DNA of 64,000 nt from Cucumis sativus (taxonomy: Eukaryota > Streptophyta > Magnoliopsida > Cucurbitales > Cucurbitaceae). Where the stretch lies: positions 3,596,001-3,660,000 of the forward strand of contig NC_026661.2 in the NCBI RefSeq assembly GCF_000004075.3, read 5' to 3'. Below the pieces are notes generated by a model. It was not told the DNA's origin and ran no database searches. It saw nothing but the letters and a program-made list of their open reading frames with translations. The stretch's first letter is position 1, and each line of letters opens with the position of its first letter. Position numbers and translations under genes: made by a program. Positions 48,959-63,212 of the stretch are shown in pieces.

Positions 48959-51900
48959 TCCGCCGCTGACAAACGGAAAGGAGGAGAAATTGAGTTTGAA
49001 TGGCCCTTTCTTTTCCCACTCAAATTATTGCTTACATCGTCAACCGAACGTTCCACTTCCACGTGACTTGGACGAAGGGGTAATTATGTAGATGCGAACT
49101 CCATATTCATTTTTACCATTCAACCCAAAATAATTCGTCTCTCTATTCCAATCTGATTTCCATTTATTTTGTTCGTTCACTTCCCTCTTTCCTTTGATTT
49201 TCTTTTTTTTCGATTTCAATTTCGGAATTTCTAAATCACATTCCTGAATGAAACAAAGAGAGAAATTGACAACCAAACATGACCGACTACTAGTAAAACG
49301 ATGAATGATGGAGGTAACAAGCTAACAACGTTCTTTTGTAGAGTAAAATATATCAGTCTGGCGGCATGAGGCACGAGAGAGATGTGGAGTGGGGCTGCAA
49401 CGTGCATAACATGTGATGAGTTTTGTTTTTCTATTTGAATTAAACTCAATAATTTTGTGAGGTGGAGTTGCATTATGCATAAAGTTGTGTTTTTACGTGA
49501 ATCAGGAAGAATTCCTACAAATTATAAATATGAACACTTGGTTGGTTTTAATTTAATTATCAACAGTGTTGATGTTTAAAAACTCAATTAGGTAATAAGA
49601 TGTCAATTAGATTGAGATTGATTACATTTGGGTGGAATAGTTTGACTTATTTATTGAATTACATTGAAGATATGTATGGTTTGAGATGTGGAGTTCATCA
49701 TAAATAAATATACAATAGCAATTAGATAACACAATCAATATCACATATAAATTAAACATGTCATATAATAAAAACTAATCATATGACGATTAAAAAAGAC
49801 AATCAAACAATATAAAAAAATTACTCTCAAACAATCATAACGTTATGTGACTATTTAATTAATTAAAACTGAAAAAAACAACAAAAGATAATTAGAAGGT
49901 GGTCAAAACAGTTTCTCATTCGTATTAAAATTGAGAAAAAAGAAGGGATAAAATTGAGAAACATAACTATCTCATCTCATGAACTATAATTGAAAGAAAA
50001 AAAAGTAATAAAAAATCATAAATCAAATTAAATGATTATGTGATAAGGTTAAGTATAATTGAAAAAAAAAAATAAAAGTACGAGGTGTTAATTTTAATCA
50101 AATAGTTAACTAAAAGTAAAAGAAAAAAAAGGTAGAAGAGGATCTTATGACAATGCTGAGAAAATTAATTAAATGACTGTCACAGTGTATTTTTTTTACC
50201 GTGATTAAACTATATAGTTGTTTTTTCATGGTGACAGTGTTTTCAATGTTGTGATATTATAAAAAATTATCTAGAAATTATCTAGTAATTAGCAAAAAAA
50301 AAAAGAAAAAATAATAATGGAATTATATTACAATCATAAATGTAACAAAAAAAAATACTGACTTGAACAAATTAAAGCCTGCGAAGGCACAATCATTTTT
50401 TCACTTTTTTTTCTTTCTTATTTGGTGTTTAATCATTATATTACTTTTAAATTTTTATTTTTTTTCCATTTTTATATAAGATCTAAATGATCGTGTATCA
50501 ATATTTAAATGATTAGTTGTTTATATAAAATAAAAAGATATAAACCACTATCACTAATAGATCGTTTGGATTTTGTATAAGATTGTTTAGATTGAGTACC
50601 AAATCGTTTATATAGGTACATGGGTCCATAATCGTTTAGATTGAGTATAAGGTTCAAGATCTTTGTATTGTGGTACAATATCATTTAGACGGTATACAAA
50701 GTCGATTTTTCACTTGTGTCTTGTCTAATTGATCAATCGATATATATTTTTGTTATTGCACATCGTGAGCTTGTAGAATTTTTTATTTTTCAAAATTATT
50801 CAATAAGGTGTAAATATTTTCGTAATTGTTCTATTATTGAAAAAACCCTAAAAAATCATTATCAACCGATAAAAAATGAAAGGTAATCATACGCAATATG
50901 AGTGTAATAAATAAGTACTAAATACTTGACAAAAGTTGAAAGACAACAAGATTGTTATCGTAAATTAATTAGTAACTACAAAAAACATGCAAGGTCATGG
51001 AATAACTTAGTATCATTTGCATTAAATAACAATAAATGTTAAACTAAATAACAATCAAATGGTAAATCAACGTCATTAACCATGAACATCAAATAACAAT
51101 AAATTGTTTGTGGAAAGGGTCGGGTTATAAATGACTAGTGTTATGTAAACCTACTATTATGATAATACATGTGTGAGGAAGAGTAACGTAGGAACACTTA
51201 GGAGGTAGTTATGATAAATGTGTTCGGGGGAATGATTAACTAGGTAGAATTATGAAATTTATTTCTTTATACACTTTAAAAAGAAATCGTACTCTAAATT
51301 AAATACACAAAATTTGTATATTTAATTTATTAATTTGTCATATTTTCATAAAACATTTTTCAATAATTTATTTAAATATAGTGTGTATTTTAAATAATTT
51401 TTACATGTAAATAATTTATCGATGTAAAGAAAAAACTATTTTCTAAATCCAATACACAAATTTCGTATATAATTCCTCAAAATGTCTTACTTTCATAAAA
51501 CAATTTTCAGTATATTTTTTAAAATATGACGTCAATTTTCAACATTTTTACGTAATTGTTAGGTGCGAATATTTTTTAAAATTCATATTTTAACTCAAAA
51601 TACACAAATTTCGTATATTTGATTTATCAAACCGTCATAGTTTTCATAAAATAATTTACCTTAATTTTTTCAAATACAAAATGGAATTGTATGAAATTAT
51701 TGGAGATTTTTTTAAGAAACCATATTAAAAAATTTTCTTCCAAACTCAATAAAAGACATGAAATAATAATTCTTTTAAAAAAGATGATTAAACTAACTAA
51801 AAATAGTAAAATTTTAAAAATAAATGAAATAATAAAATTACAGAAAACAGAATAGAGTTTAGAATTACGGGGAGTTGAAGAAGAATTGAAAAAAAAGAGA

Positions 51901-52480
51901 GAGAAGATGAGTTAGGATAAACCTAAAACAAGTTATGATAACCTTTCCTCCAAACAAGAATTGAGTTATCATAACTTACGTACATAGTAATAATCCTTGG
52001 GCCAAACAAGTAAAAGAATAATTAGATCAACAATCAAATAACAATTAGATGATAATCAAATACAATTTGAAACGGGTCATCCAATAATTTCAATTCAAAT
52101 GTTCTTATTAATTTGCTATTTCTCTAGATTTTAAAATATTTGGTTATCGAGTTAATCTTTATTTTATATTTTATCCATTTTTTTTATAAATACCAACTCC
52201 ACCAGCTAAGTCTGCAACCAACGTTGATGAATATTTTGCCATATACAATTAATTTTCACTTATTTACATCAAATTTGGGTAGAAATTTAAAACCTAATCA
52301 TTCATGAAAATGATTTAATATCCTTTTCAAATTTTCTAAATCTGCTTCCAATCCTACCTTAAAAGTTCGAACATACAACCAAATGCTATATTTTAAATTT
52401 CATATTCAAAATAGAAAAAGTTTTTCTTTTGTTCCATTTTTATTAAAAACAAATTGTCAAAAAGAAAAAGAAAAAAAGAA
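48959..52480. other. Intergenic region between divergent ARC5 and MCRS1-like genes
   Basis: The left end holds the ARC5 promoter (minus strand, just above 48959), the right end the upstream region of the MCRS1-like gene. No gene supported between. It is very AT-rich, with poly-A runs and an iterated GTTTAGAT-type repeat block at about 50480-50700 (separate entry). The right edge near 52455-52512 is an (AAAAAG)n-like purine tract. Confidence 0.55.
50480..50700. repeat. Degenerate iterated repeat with TCGTTTAGATTGAGTA core
   Basis: Related units occur near 50483 (ATCTAAATGATCGTGTATC), 50560 (AGATCGTTTGGATTTTGTAT), 50581 (AGATTGTTTAGATTGAGTAC), 50602 (AAATCGTTTATATAGGTAC), 50629 (ATCGTTTAGATTGAGTATAA) and 50677 (ATCATTTAGACGGTATAC). 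Spacing is irregular, about 20-50 bp. No coding or hairpin structure was recognised. Confidence 0.6.
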
Positions 52481-52538
52481 AAAAGGAAAAAAAGAAAAAG
52501 AAAAAAAAGGGTAGGAAAGAAAGAAAACCCTAAGCCCC

Positions 52539-52871
52539 ATGAGCCCCATCCACTTCCTCTTCCTTCTCCCTCTCACGTGTGCTCAAGCCGCCATACACGC
52601 ACCGCCCGTCCTCTACACCTCCGGCGATCCTGTCTCCTCTCCGACGCTATTGCGGCAGTTCACCCACCCTCGAACCACCGGTGATTCTCATCTTGGACCC
52701 ATACTCTTCTTCGTTTTACTTCTCTTGCTGCTACGCTTGGTGATAACATTACACACTCTACAAAGAGAGACTGGTTTAGGAATTGTTGCCCTAGGGAGAT
52801 GGGAGCTCTTGCCCCTGTCGCGCCTTGGACTCCTGAAGACGATATTCTGCTCAAGAATGCCGTTGAGGTAA
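52539..52871 (+). other. Upstream ORF overlapping the MCRS1-like start
   Basis: A 110-codon frame begins at ATG 52539, 260 bp before the main ATG at 52799, and runs past it in a different frame to 52871. The translation begins MSPIHFLFLLPLTCAQ and resembles no family I know. If transcription starts before 52539 it would be an overlapping uORF that lowers main-frame translation. The purine tract at 52455-52512 hints that the start site may be nearby, but this is unproven. Confidence 0.35.
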
Positions 52872-55800
52872 AACTATTTCCTCTCTTTTGAATTAAACTC
52901 CTTTCGAGATTCACGCGTAAGACTTGTTATCTTTGATTACTCGGTCTTGTTTGTCTCTCTCAACTGTGGTTCGGGGTAATTCATTTTCTTACCGCTCAAC
53001 TGATTTAAATTTGATTGCTGTTTGGTTTCTTTCTGTTGAATGCCTTCATTTTTTCTCCCCACATAGTGATTATGTTTACGATGTATGGTCACTCTCACAC
53101 GAAGTTCAAGTTATGGTACGCGGGATGTTTGTGCTAGAAAATCCGTGGGAGGATGATTCAGATAGGAACTTTTTCTTTATAATTGGAAAGCATTTAACTG
53201 CCCTATCTATCTGGAAGTTATAATTTGATAATTAAATACCAATAATAGGTCGTTTAGGTCCTGTTCGATAACCAATTTGTTTTTGGCTTTTAGTTTTTAA
53301 AAATTAAAGCAATAAATACCCATTCCACCTCTAGATTCTTACTTTATTACCTACTTTCGAACAATGTTTAAAACCAAGCCAAGTTCTGGAAACTAAAAAC
53401 ATAGTTTTTTTAAAAAGACTGTCTTTGGTAACTATGCTTAAGGTTCTTTGTATACGTGCTAGTTGTTTTGGAATGCATTTCAACACTTTTTTGCTGTCAA
53501 GGGAACTAGTGTATTGGTGTTTTTTTTATACACATTTTTTTATAAACTTCCAGGCAGGTGCTTCCTTGGAATCCCTTGCTAAAGGTGCTGTGCAGTTTTC
53601 TCGAAGATACACAGTAAGAGAATTACAAGAACGATGGCATTCTTTACTTTATGATCCAATTGTATCTGAAGATGCATCTATGTCCATGATTGACTTTGAG
53701 CGCTCTTCTCCCCTTCCGTCAAAGTTTAACAAATTTGGTAATCCAAAAGAAACTAAATGTATTGGTGGGAAGAGAAAATATGGGACTGTACGTCGTCGCT
53801 ATTATACTCTGCGTAGAAGAATTTGCAATGAACCATTTAACCCTATGGACCTGGGTTTTCTTGTTGGACCCAGTGATAGTAACTATGGTGTTGAAGAACC
53901 TATATCAGGAAATTGTATTCCTCCAACATCAGATGGTTTCGGACTTCAGGGCTCAGAGCTGGGGATCTTGCAATGTAATTTTGCTCAAAATGGGATGAAT
54001 ACTGATGATGCAGAACACACTTTTCATTCTGAATGCCAACATACAGTTGAAAAGCATTTTTCTAGGAGCCTTGAGAATGGACAGGAGGGAATTTCTCACA
54101 TTATGGGAGAGAGTCTTCCTCTCTCGGCAAATGAATCTCATGTAGAAGAAATGGCTCCATCAGCTGGCTTTCCAGTCCACAGTCTCTTTGATAATGATTT
54201 AGAGGTGAGACATTCTACTTTTGGTCAACTTAGCAATGATCAGAGAGCAATGGGCTCTGAACTAGAGGATAATGATGTCTTTAATTCTCCTGTTTCTGAT
54301 TCTGGTGCATCATTTCACAATGTTGAGTACTCATCTCCTCTTCCTGGTATGCCAATATGGAGAAATGCCTCAGCACCGGCCTTGCCTATTGATGTTGGCT
54401 TTGCAGATAAGGATATGCCTATAGGTGACTCTTTTGATCTACCTGATGATGATGGGAACAAAAACATTCAAAATGCAAGACTAGCAGGCTATGATGCTCA
54501 TTCTGACTTGAAGTTGAAGATTGAAGTCCAGCACGACCATTTGAAAAGTCCAAATGCCACTGCTGAAGTTGATTTTGCAGAATTGTCTAATTCTCTTTTG
54601 AACTTAAGCAATGAAGATGAGCTACTTTTCATGGATGTTGATGGAAAGGATGTGATTGATAAGTCATATTATGATGGTTTAAGCTCACTTTTGTTGAATT
54701 CACCTAATGAAGTCAACCATGACCAAACAACTACTGGAATTAATGCAGAAACAGGGTGGCCAACGGATGCATTGGTAGACCCCCCCACTGCATGTTCTGG
54801 AAAGTTATATGAAAAAGAATCCCATGGTGGTGTTGGACATTTGGATTGTAGTTCAGAAGCCCATCCGTCACCATCCGCTTCTTTAGGCAGTCAATGCCCT
54901 GGAAAAGGTAACGAACCTCTTTTTTGCGCCTTGAACACAGAAGACCCAGAAATCCCGAGCAATGACGATGTTTTTCTACCTCCGTTAACACCAATGGGGA
55001 GCCAATTTCAAGATTCTACCTTTTCATCTACCAAGGATTTCACTTATGATGAGAAATCTGGTGAGACTCAGTACCTTGTGAGGGAGAGGAAAAATCATGG
55101 ACAACCTCGTGCATTGCACGGTTTCCCTGAAAGAGTTGAAAAGCATCTGGTTGGTGGAGCTTCAGTTAATTTGAACAAATTATCCCATGGCAACTCCAGA
55201 CACTTGTCACCTGTGAATAATATTAGCTCAATAAATGTAAATAGTGATGCTATCCAGCCTGTTGTGTTCAAGGAAGAAAACAATGAAATTTCTCGGGTAA
55301 ATCATCTTGGCCAAAATTTTTTAAATGCTCATGTAGAGAAGCCAGGCTTTGATTCTGACAATGTTAGAAGATACACACCAAGTGCTGCTTGTGGCATTAA
55401 ACAGGAACCAGATATATTGGCTACATTGAAAGATCATCGTTTATCACAGGAAGAGGGTACTCAAGGTGTTTTTTGTGCAGAACAGGATGGAATATCTTCG
55501 ACATCCGATCAAGATGATTTATTATCTATTGACAGTGAAGACGACATACCACATTTTTCAGATATTGAAGCAATGGTAAATTTTTTGTGATAATTGGTTG
55601 AGTGACAGATGGTTATTTGTAACTCTTGCTTCATTTGTCTCTTACGGGTTTTTAAAACTCTCTTTCAGATACTTGATATGGACTTGGATCCAGAAGATCA
55701 GGAGCTGTATTCTAGTGAAGAAGGTAACGTATAGATGACTAATAGTTATTAAATTATTAATTTTTATTCACGTTATTTCTGGTTAAATCAGTTCTTAAAT

Positions 55801-58326
55801 ATGTTGCTGTCTTGCTAACTGCAAATCCTACTGTCCTGGTCATGTGAGGATGAAATAGCCATGAACTATTATTCATCTGTATGTTTGCATATGATGTTCC
55901 ATTTGCTTTCATGGAATTTTAGATCTGATATCATAATACAGGATCGAAGTGCCCTCTTTGTTTTGTCTTTTTGGATAATCATTTAATTTAAATAGATTAA
56001 AATCAATAGTGTTTCTAAATTCTGTTTTTGGTTTGAAGTTATCCATATTGAAATTGTTAGAATTTGCAGGGTTTTGATTCATGAAAAAAGATTTTTTATA
56101 ATTTGAGTGCAAATTATTCATTGGATTCATCATATTTTGGATTTTCATTCTCATGTAGTCAGGTTTTATATAGTTAAAAGGGTATAATGATGAACTATGC
56201 AAATTCTTAGCACTTCTAGTGAACATTAGAAACAACTTTTTTATAGTTTCATTATTCCTACTTTATCTCCTCTGGAATAAAGTAATGAATGTCAGTAAGT
56301 TTATTGTCAATTAAATTCATTTATGGTACTTTCTTGGTTCTATTTTGGTCGGTGCTCTCCATCAATGGATTGCATTATTAAGATGCTTTTATTCTCATCT
56401 TTTAAATGCTTCGTAAGAAATCTATTTAGACATGTATAATTCGCACATGCTCGAGTGTAGTGTGCAAATTTGTTATAAATTGTTTTGTAACTATATTGGA
56501 AAATATTGTTATGGCAAATTGATACAGAACCTCCTATATATTCCAAGCTTGGTTTTTGAAAGAAGTCAAGTTTCCATGTTTTGTATCAGTATTAAATTTC
56601 AAATATTAGTTGGCTTTTGATAGCTAGCTTATAAATACTCCTAATACATTGTAGCAAGAACTAGCCTGTTGATGATTCCACTGTCAGCTACTGTGTGCGT
56701 ACAAGTGGCTGCACATTAATCTCACTTTACGTGATCACTCTATTGCAGATCCACGTGGTTGTGATCCAAGTTTAGCTTTTCTTTATTTGTACACTATCAG
56801 TTCTATTTACCGAGTAACATTCTATTTATTTTATCCTCACATGCTTATATTCTTTTTTAATTTATAGTCTTAAAATACCAACATGTGGAGACACGGAAGA
56901 GCATCATAAGACTGGAGCAAGGGGCTAATGCTTGCACCCAAAGATCTATTGCGTCTCATGGGGCATTAGCAGTTCTGCATGGCCGGCATTCGAGGCATTT
57001 CATTAAGAAGTCAGAGGTACTTAAATGATTTATGTTTTCAAGTAAGCCAATTATCAATGGTTAATCACGGAGCTCTTGTTTGAGAGGGGTATTTATGAGG
57101 TCATTGGATGACTTGAATTGGATAGAATGTAAAATGTTTGCCACTGCCGAGGATGTTGATATGGCAGTTTTGTGACAAAACTTTTGTCCAACTAGCATCC
57201 GAGTATTAGGTCCCTTTCCTTTGGCGGTTTTTTCTGCCATTTGAATTCCCTGCCGTATGCTTCATTTTCCTGCTGTTCTCTTTTGATTCCCTACTCAATG
57301 ATTTCCTTAGCGTCTTGGACAATGGACAGACCTATTGGTTGAGAAGGATGTAGTTGAGTTCAATTTAAAAACTTCGGGATAATGTTGAGCCACTCGTTAA
57401 AATGCACTGAAGCAACTAAAGAATGTAATAAGAGTGGGTTTGTTCCTAAAGGAAAGTTAAAGGAATATTGTCTGACTTGGCTTATCTAGTGTCATTTGTA
57501 TGCAGGTTCTATTAGGTAGAGCAACGGAGGATGTCATTGTGGACATTGACTTAGGAAGGGAGGGAAGTGGTAACAAAATATCTCGACGGCAGGTAGAGTT
57601 GATTCAATATCTTCTCAAATTAAGTTATTAAAAAAAATTTTGCTTGTTTATTTGCCTCCTTTTCAAATGGTTTCCTAATGGAAATGGATGGATCATATTC
57701 TCTTTCCAGGCTATTATAAAAATTGATCAAGATGGATTTTTCTCCCTGAAGAATCTTGGCAAATGCTCAATCTCCATTAATAGCAAGGATGTGGCCCCTG
57801 GTCACTGCCTGCGACTGAATTCTGGCTGCATTATTGAGGTATGTTCTAGTTACTGTAAGGAGAACAGCTTAATAGTTCTGGTTTACTTTTTTGGGAGAAT
57901 GGTCCACATCTCTTTGATTTACTGGTGGGATGAAGTAGTGTTGTTTCATGATTTTCATTATATGGGAGAAAAATGACCCAAGGTATGTAAAGAGAACGCA
58001 CACACTCTTCCCATGGATGAAATATTGTACGTAAGGTAGACACTGCTTAAAACATGATTAGATGATACAACAGTTCCGCATTTTACCTGTTAAATTACTA
58101 TTCTTTGTGGGCCTGGAGCCTGGGAAGGGCGTTGGAATTCTGAATTTTCACCTTGATCGTGTTGGGCTGTACGTCTATGCTTGAGAATTGAATGTTTTCC
58201 CTTTTCATCTGTGTGCATTTGCAGATAAGGGCAATGCGATTTATATTTGAGTCGAACCAAACTTGTATGAAGCAGTATTTGGATAACATAGGCAAGATGT
58301 CTCACAAACAGGAGTTTCAATCATGA
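52799..58326 (+). CDS. Microspherule protein 1-like FHA-domain protein (EMB1967-like)
   Basis: Seven coding exons give 870 aa: 52799-52867, 53554-55575, 55669-55723, 56868-57016, 57506-57592, 57710-57838, 58225-58326 (stop TGA). Residues about 9-60 (PWTPEDDILLKNAVE, then GASLESLAKGAVQFSRRYTVRELQERWHSLLYD across the first junction) form the MCRS_N domain, which looks Myb/SANT-like. A basic patch KRKYGTVRRRYYTLRRR follows, then a long Asp/Ser-rich middle. A conserved ILDMDLDPED acidic segment begins at about 698, and an FHA domain covers about 766-850 (LLGRATED, ISRRQAII, LKNLGKCSISINSKDV). Animal MCRS1 belongs to INO80 and NSL chromatin complexes; the plant relative EMB1967 is needed for embryos. 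A nuclear chromatin role is by family. Longer than the Arabidopsis homologue I recall. AATAAA lies at 58432. Confidence 0.9.
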
Positions 58327-61300
58327 TGACAGATGTCAACCTAGCTAGCATGAACAGTTGTACACTTGGGAGGTGCTCGTTTTTCTGCACTTCATGGATT
58401 CTTTAGGTATACCTGGTTAAGTTTTGTTTTTAATAAATAGAAAATTATTATGAATATAAATAAATGGTTGTCTTTCATTGGGAAAAAACAACGAAATAAT
58501 ATAAGGACATACAAAAATGAACTCAGAGCACCCTAGAGCAAGGGTCTCCTAATCTAACAAAATATAACATGAGGAGTAAGAAAGGGTATGCTGTGTTAAG
58601 TTGTTATCTGGTATATGAGTTGAAATGCGAATTCTATTTGTTTCACTAATTCAGTAGGAATTTTGTTTGATGTTTGGTGATTGGACGTCTTTTTCTCAAT
58701 GAGGTTTCATTGGATTGCTAAAGATGGGAAGCAATAGCAACACATTTCTGGAGATTATTTTGACCGGTAACATCAGCCAGGAGCTGTCCAACCAAATTGT
58801 GAAGATATAGGTATATCTATTCTTGTTCCCTACCCAACCTGGCTACGATACCTGACTCAAACCTGCATTCTGGTTACTCCTATAGAAATCCAAGTTGGAT
58901 CCGAACATGATGTTCCCACTTGTTGCTCTTGGAGCACCAGCTAAAGTTGCTATCCTTTTTGATATAGCTAGCTTGAGGTCAAATTAAAGGTAATTGATGT
59001 TGGAAGTCTTCTTTTAAACTTTCTTGTATTTTTCGGGCTTTTGCAGCGGTTTCTTGGCTAGTCTCTGTTTAACTTCTGCAGGCCTGGTTAATGCTATTTA
59101 ACCACAGTTTGTAAGGGCTGCTGTTCAGCTTATAAACGTGTATTCACAAGCTATTTTAGCTCATTGCAAATCATTGTAGTAGTGTCTTGGATGTTTTACA
59201 GCCATTGGTAGTTTGGTTATAGAGTGCAGCGACCTAAATACTAGAAATTTTCTAATTGGATTACATTGGAAGCAGAGGACACTCACCCAGTTTTGGTCCA
59301 ATGCAGTTGGGTGGGAGTCCGTTTGAGGAAATCAAGAATGATTGATATACAATCGTGTATTTGCTCAATTATCTTGTCAAGTAGAGCAACTCACAACGAA
59401 TCAACGAGTGCCTGGGGATGTAGAAATGATGGAAAATGCTACAAGAAAGTTTTCGAGACAACTAAAACCGCAAGATTCCCAAGAAGAAACAAAAGACGGT
59501 TTGATTTGTCTACCAAAATCTGAATTTGGATGAAGATTGGCATACCGGGAGGATGAACGTTGGGAAGTTTTTACATCGGTTAAAATCATAGACATTTTCT
59601 TTGAGGTCAAACTACTTATAGTGCTTTCAATGTATCAAGAAAATAACCCAAACCCTTGTTGATGAGAGGTTTGCTTCCCTTCAAATTATAAACAAATCTT
59701 TCTCCAGTCAATATCCAAGAAAATATGGTGAGAAGGTTTCTAGAACATTTATTTTTGAAATACAAACAAGTATCATAAATGTTCATACAAAGATCTGAAT
59801 CAGGATATGTACATCAAAACTGGGATTCTGGGAATATAAAACAAACACCCCCTCCCCCTTCCATAAAGATAACAATAAATTGAGAGAATGCATACATGAA
59901 GGTTGCAAAGACAGGATGGTTTTCATGCATGCATTTGATATTATAAAGAGTGTATTCTAGCATTTGAAATTTATTTTGGGTTAGGAAGATGAAGTTGATA
60001 AGGAATGATTTCTCAATTAAATTAGACAAAAGAAGAAATTTGAGTAGGGAGTTCATAAAAGTTAGTGTAAATGATTTTTTTTAATTTAAATTCGACAACA
60101 TTCTAGTTCTTTTTCAACATTCATTACCATCAATTAGATTTTGTTTGGAATGCCTTTTAAAAAAAATGTTTTTTTGAAAATACATTTTAATTTTTTTTTC
60201 TTTGTAAAATAAGTTTAAAATCTAAACACTTACATGTTTGGTTTGACCTATTTATAAACGTTTATATACAAAAATGTGTTTGGTTTGTCTTATACTAATA
60301 GTATTTCAAAAAGTTTAATTATTATAAATTAATTTTATAACAAAATACACACATTTTAAATATTTTTCTCAAAATTCATTTTTGACAATTAATAAATTAC
60401 AAAACAAAATTCAAATTCAAAATTGTGAAGAAGGAAGAAAAAGAAAAGAAGGTTATCTGCCAATGAAGCATCAAAACTTTTCCATGGAACGGAAAGAGAA
60501 AAAACCAAAGCATCTTTATATTTATATATATATAAAATTATAAATAGCACTAAAGTAGCCCTAAATAAAAACCTACAAAGTAAACTTAACCACAAATAGA
60601 ATACTAAACTTAAAAAAAGCTTTCAAAAAATATTGACTACTTCTGCATATATTTAAATTTGATCTTTAAATTAATTTAATTTTAATTTGATCTTCTATAA
60701 TACTATTTCTTGTGAATTATTCGTCAAATCTCACTAAAAAATAGCAAAAAATCTATTATTATTTCATTTAGCAAAAGCTTTTTTTTATTTATCAATATCA
60801 TTATTATTATCATTATTATTATTATTTATCTTTGTCTTTAGTTTCCCGACAGTTCAAACGTGGCTTTATATTTTTAATTTATCACCTTTTTATTTTTATT
60901 TTTAGCCAAAAGAAAAATATCACTCTTTGTTTTGTTTTACTATATAATATTAATTTTATTGTAAATGAGGAGATAATCTACAAAATTTGTCTAATTAATC
61001 AGCCACCTATCCACTATATATAACAATACTTTTGCAACCACAAGACCATGAGTTTGACTCACTTTTCTCAAAAGCAATTTTAAATTAAACACATTTAGTG
61101 TAAAACACTATTAGAAAAAAATCAAATCAAATATATATAACTTCTTAGCGAAGTCACAACACACATCATTTCATTTTAACTCGTTCAACTATGTTTACAA
61201 TTTGATTATTGCACATTGAAAACAAAAACTAATGACAAATCCTTCAAGAAGAAGATGAAAAATGTGGATTTATCTTTTAGATTGATTTAATATTAAAATT

Positions 61301-62109
61301 TCTAAACAATATTATTTTGAGATTAGATGATGTTTGATATTATCTGGTCAAAAATGGAGAAGATTTGGAAAGGGAAGTAAAGCCGAAAGGAAGGAAAGGG
61401 AAAATGATTAGATGAAGAAAAAAAAAGGCAATTAGTGAATAAATTAAAGAGATAAAATGAAAGGAAAGAAAAAGAAAGAGGCATTTGGTTTATAATTTAT
61501 ATTACCCGCAAATTCTGCAAACAGTACTTCTCATCTCATTTGACCAACTATACTAATATAAACTCCATTCATGAATGAATCATATTTTGTTATATTATAT
61601 GATATGATATGATCATAGGGTTTCCTTTCTTTGGAGGTCACATGTCCAACTACCACCGCCGCTTCATCATTTAATTAATCCCCATATACTTAAACAAATA
61701 TTTGTCTTTTCTCTCTTCACTCATTCTTATTCTATTCTATTAATTTATACACTTTTTTTTAGGGTTCCATTCATTTTTTAAATGAATATACATTACACTC
61801 CATAATTTTTCAATTTATATCTATAATCAACTTATCAAATCTATCTAATATGTGAGTTAAAGTTAAATATTCACTAATTAAAAGGGATAAATGGTGCATC
61901 AATACATCTCAACTAACTAATGAGTGCTTTACTTATATCTTCTTCCCCTACAATATAACAAATATAATGTACTCTTTCCCCCCCTCATTATTCCCAATTA
62001 AATGTTGCTTTATTCTCTTTTCTTCTAAACCATTAATTCCTCTTGCCTTAATTAAATATATACTAATGCTTCCTGCCCTCTTCCCACTTCAACACATCTG
62101 TCTTATTTC

Positions 62110-62112
<3 letters not shown>

Positions 62113-62158
<46 letters not shown>
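62113..62158. repeat. (AT)23 dinucleotide microsatellite
   Basis: Forty-six bases of uninterrupted AT, the longest perfect dinucleotide repeat in the window. About 1.1 kb upstream of the SRS gene. Likely polymorphic. Confidence 0.97.
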
Positions 62159-62160
<2 letters not shown>

Positions 62161-62864
62161 CAAACTTTTCAATACAAAAAATATAGCACTAATACACACA
62201 CTCTCCAACTTTCCATACTCCAAACCAAACGATGAATATTATTCTTTTCTGATTTGACCTCACTCATCAATATACAACGTTTCATGTTAATGAGTTAGTT
62301 TAAAGTAGGATATAAATTAATGTGCAAGTTTTAATCGTCAACATTGATGAAGTTTAGTTAGTAAAATTGAATATTTAACACTATTTTATAAAGTCACAGA
62401 ACAAAACATCTCCTTTCCTTCTAAATATACATATGGGAGATTAATTAATTAATCAATCCACAAATTTCTATATTCTTTTCTTTTTCCATTTTCATTTCCA
62501 CGAAAAAATAAAACCACGAACCTGTTTATAATTTTCATTCTATTCCACACTTTTTCTTTCTTTTACTCTAAAATCATTTCATTTTAGTACAAAAATTTGA
62601 TCTTAGACATATATAGATGTATGAGTTAAGCTAAATTCTCGACATGGAAATGTAGTTAGAAGTTTTTTTTTCATGAGCTACGTTTTCGTAGAGTTTTTTC
62701 TTTTAATTAAAAGCAAAATTGAAATGACAGTTTGAGTCGTCCTTACAATCCATCTCCATGCAGATGAGATATATCTTTGGTCATTTACACAGTCAATTGG
62801 GTTCATTGAAGTAAGAAACTAGATCTACTGTGTGTTAGTAAAGTAAATAATGATGAATTAAATC

Positions 62865-62906
62865 CCTCTCTCCTCTCTCTTCTCTCTCTTCTCTCTCTTC
62901 TCTCTA
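62865..62906. repeat. CTCTCTTCT-type minisatellite upstream of SRS gene
   Basis: Several roughly 9-bp units of TTCTCTCTC in a pyrimidine tract, about 370-410 bp before the SRS start codon. It may lie in the promoter or in a leader exon. Confidence 0.8.
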
Positions 62907-63212
62907 AACCCCCCAAAACTTTTTCTTTTTCCTTTGCAAAAGAAAAAGGAAAGAATCCCAAATCCCTCTGTATTTTATAGAGTAGTATGAGTGAGTGTGT
63001 GTGTTGGTTTAGTTGTGTTAAATGATCAGAGCAAATCCCGGCAGTATTAAAGACGACGGCATTTTCAGGCCATATTCTTCCAAAATATTCCACCGGTAAC
63101 CCATAACCTAACCCTCTTTCTTAATTTCTTCTTTCACTTTCAACTTTTATCCCTACAAAATTAATAAATTTCTAAAATTTAACCTACAGATTTTTTTGCA
63201 GGGCCTTTGAAG

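Larger units (their letters stand above)
58327..63205. other. Intergenic region between MCRS1-like and SRS genes
   Basis: The first part is 3' flank of the MCRS1-like gene (AATAAA at 58432). Frames around 59266-59533 are plus-strand overlaps without recognisable motifs. Beyond 59.7 kb the sequence is AT-rich, with (ATT)n near 60793-60825 and an (AT)23 run at 62113-62158. No gene supported. Confidence 0.55.

Noticed and set aside
59266..59533. Plus-strand frames of 85 and 63 codons after the MCRS1-like gene
   Set aside because: Overlapping frames without motif; not a further exon of the gene, which already ends with a stop at 58326.
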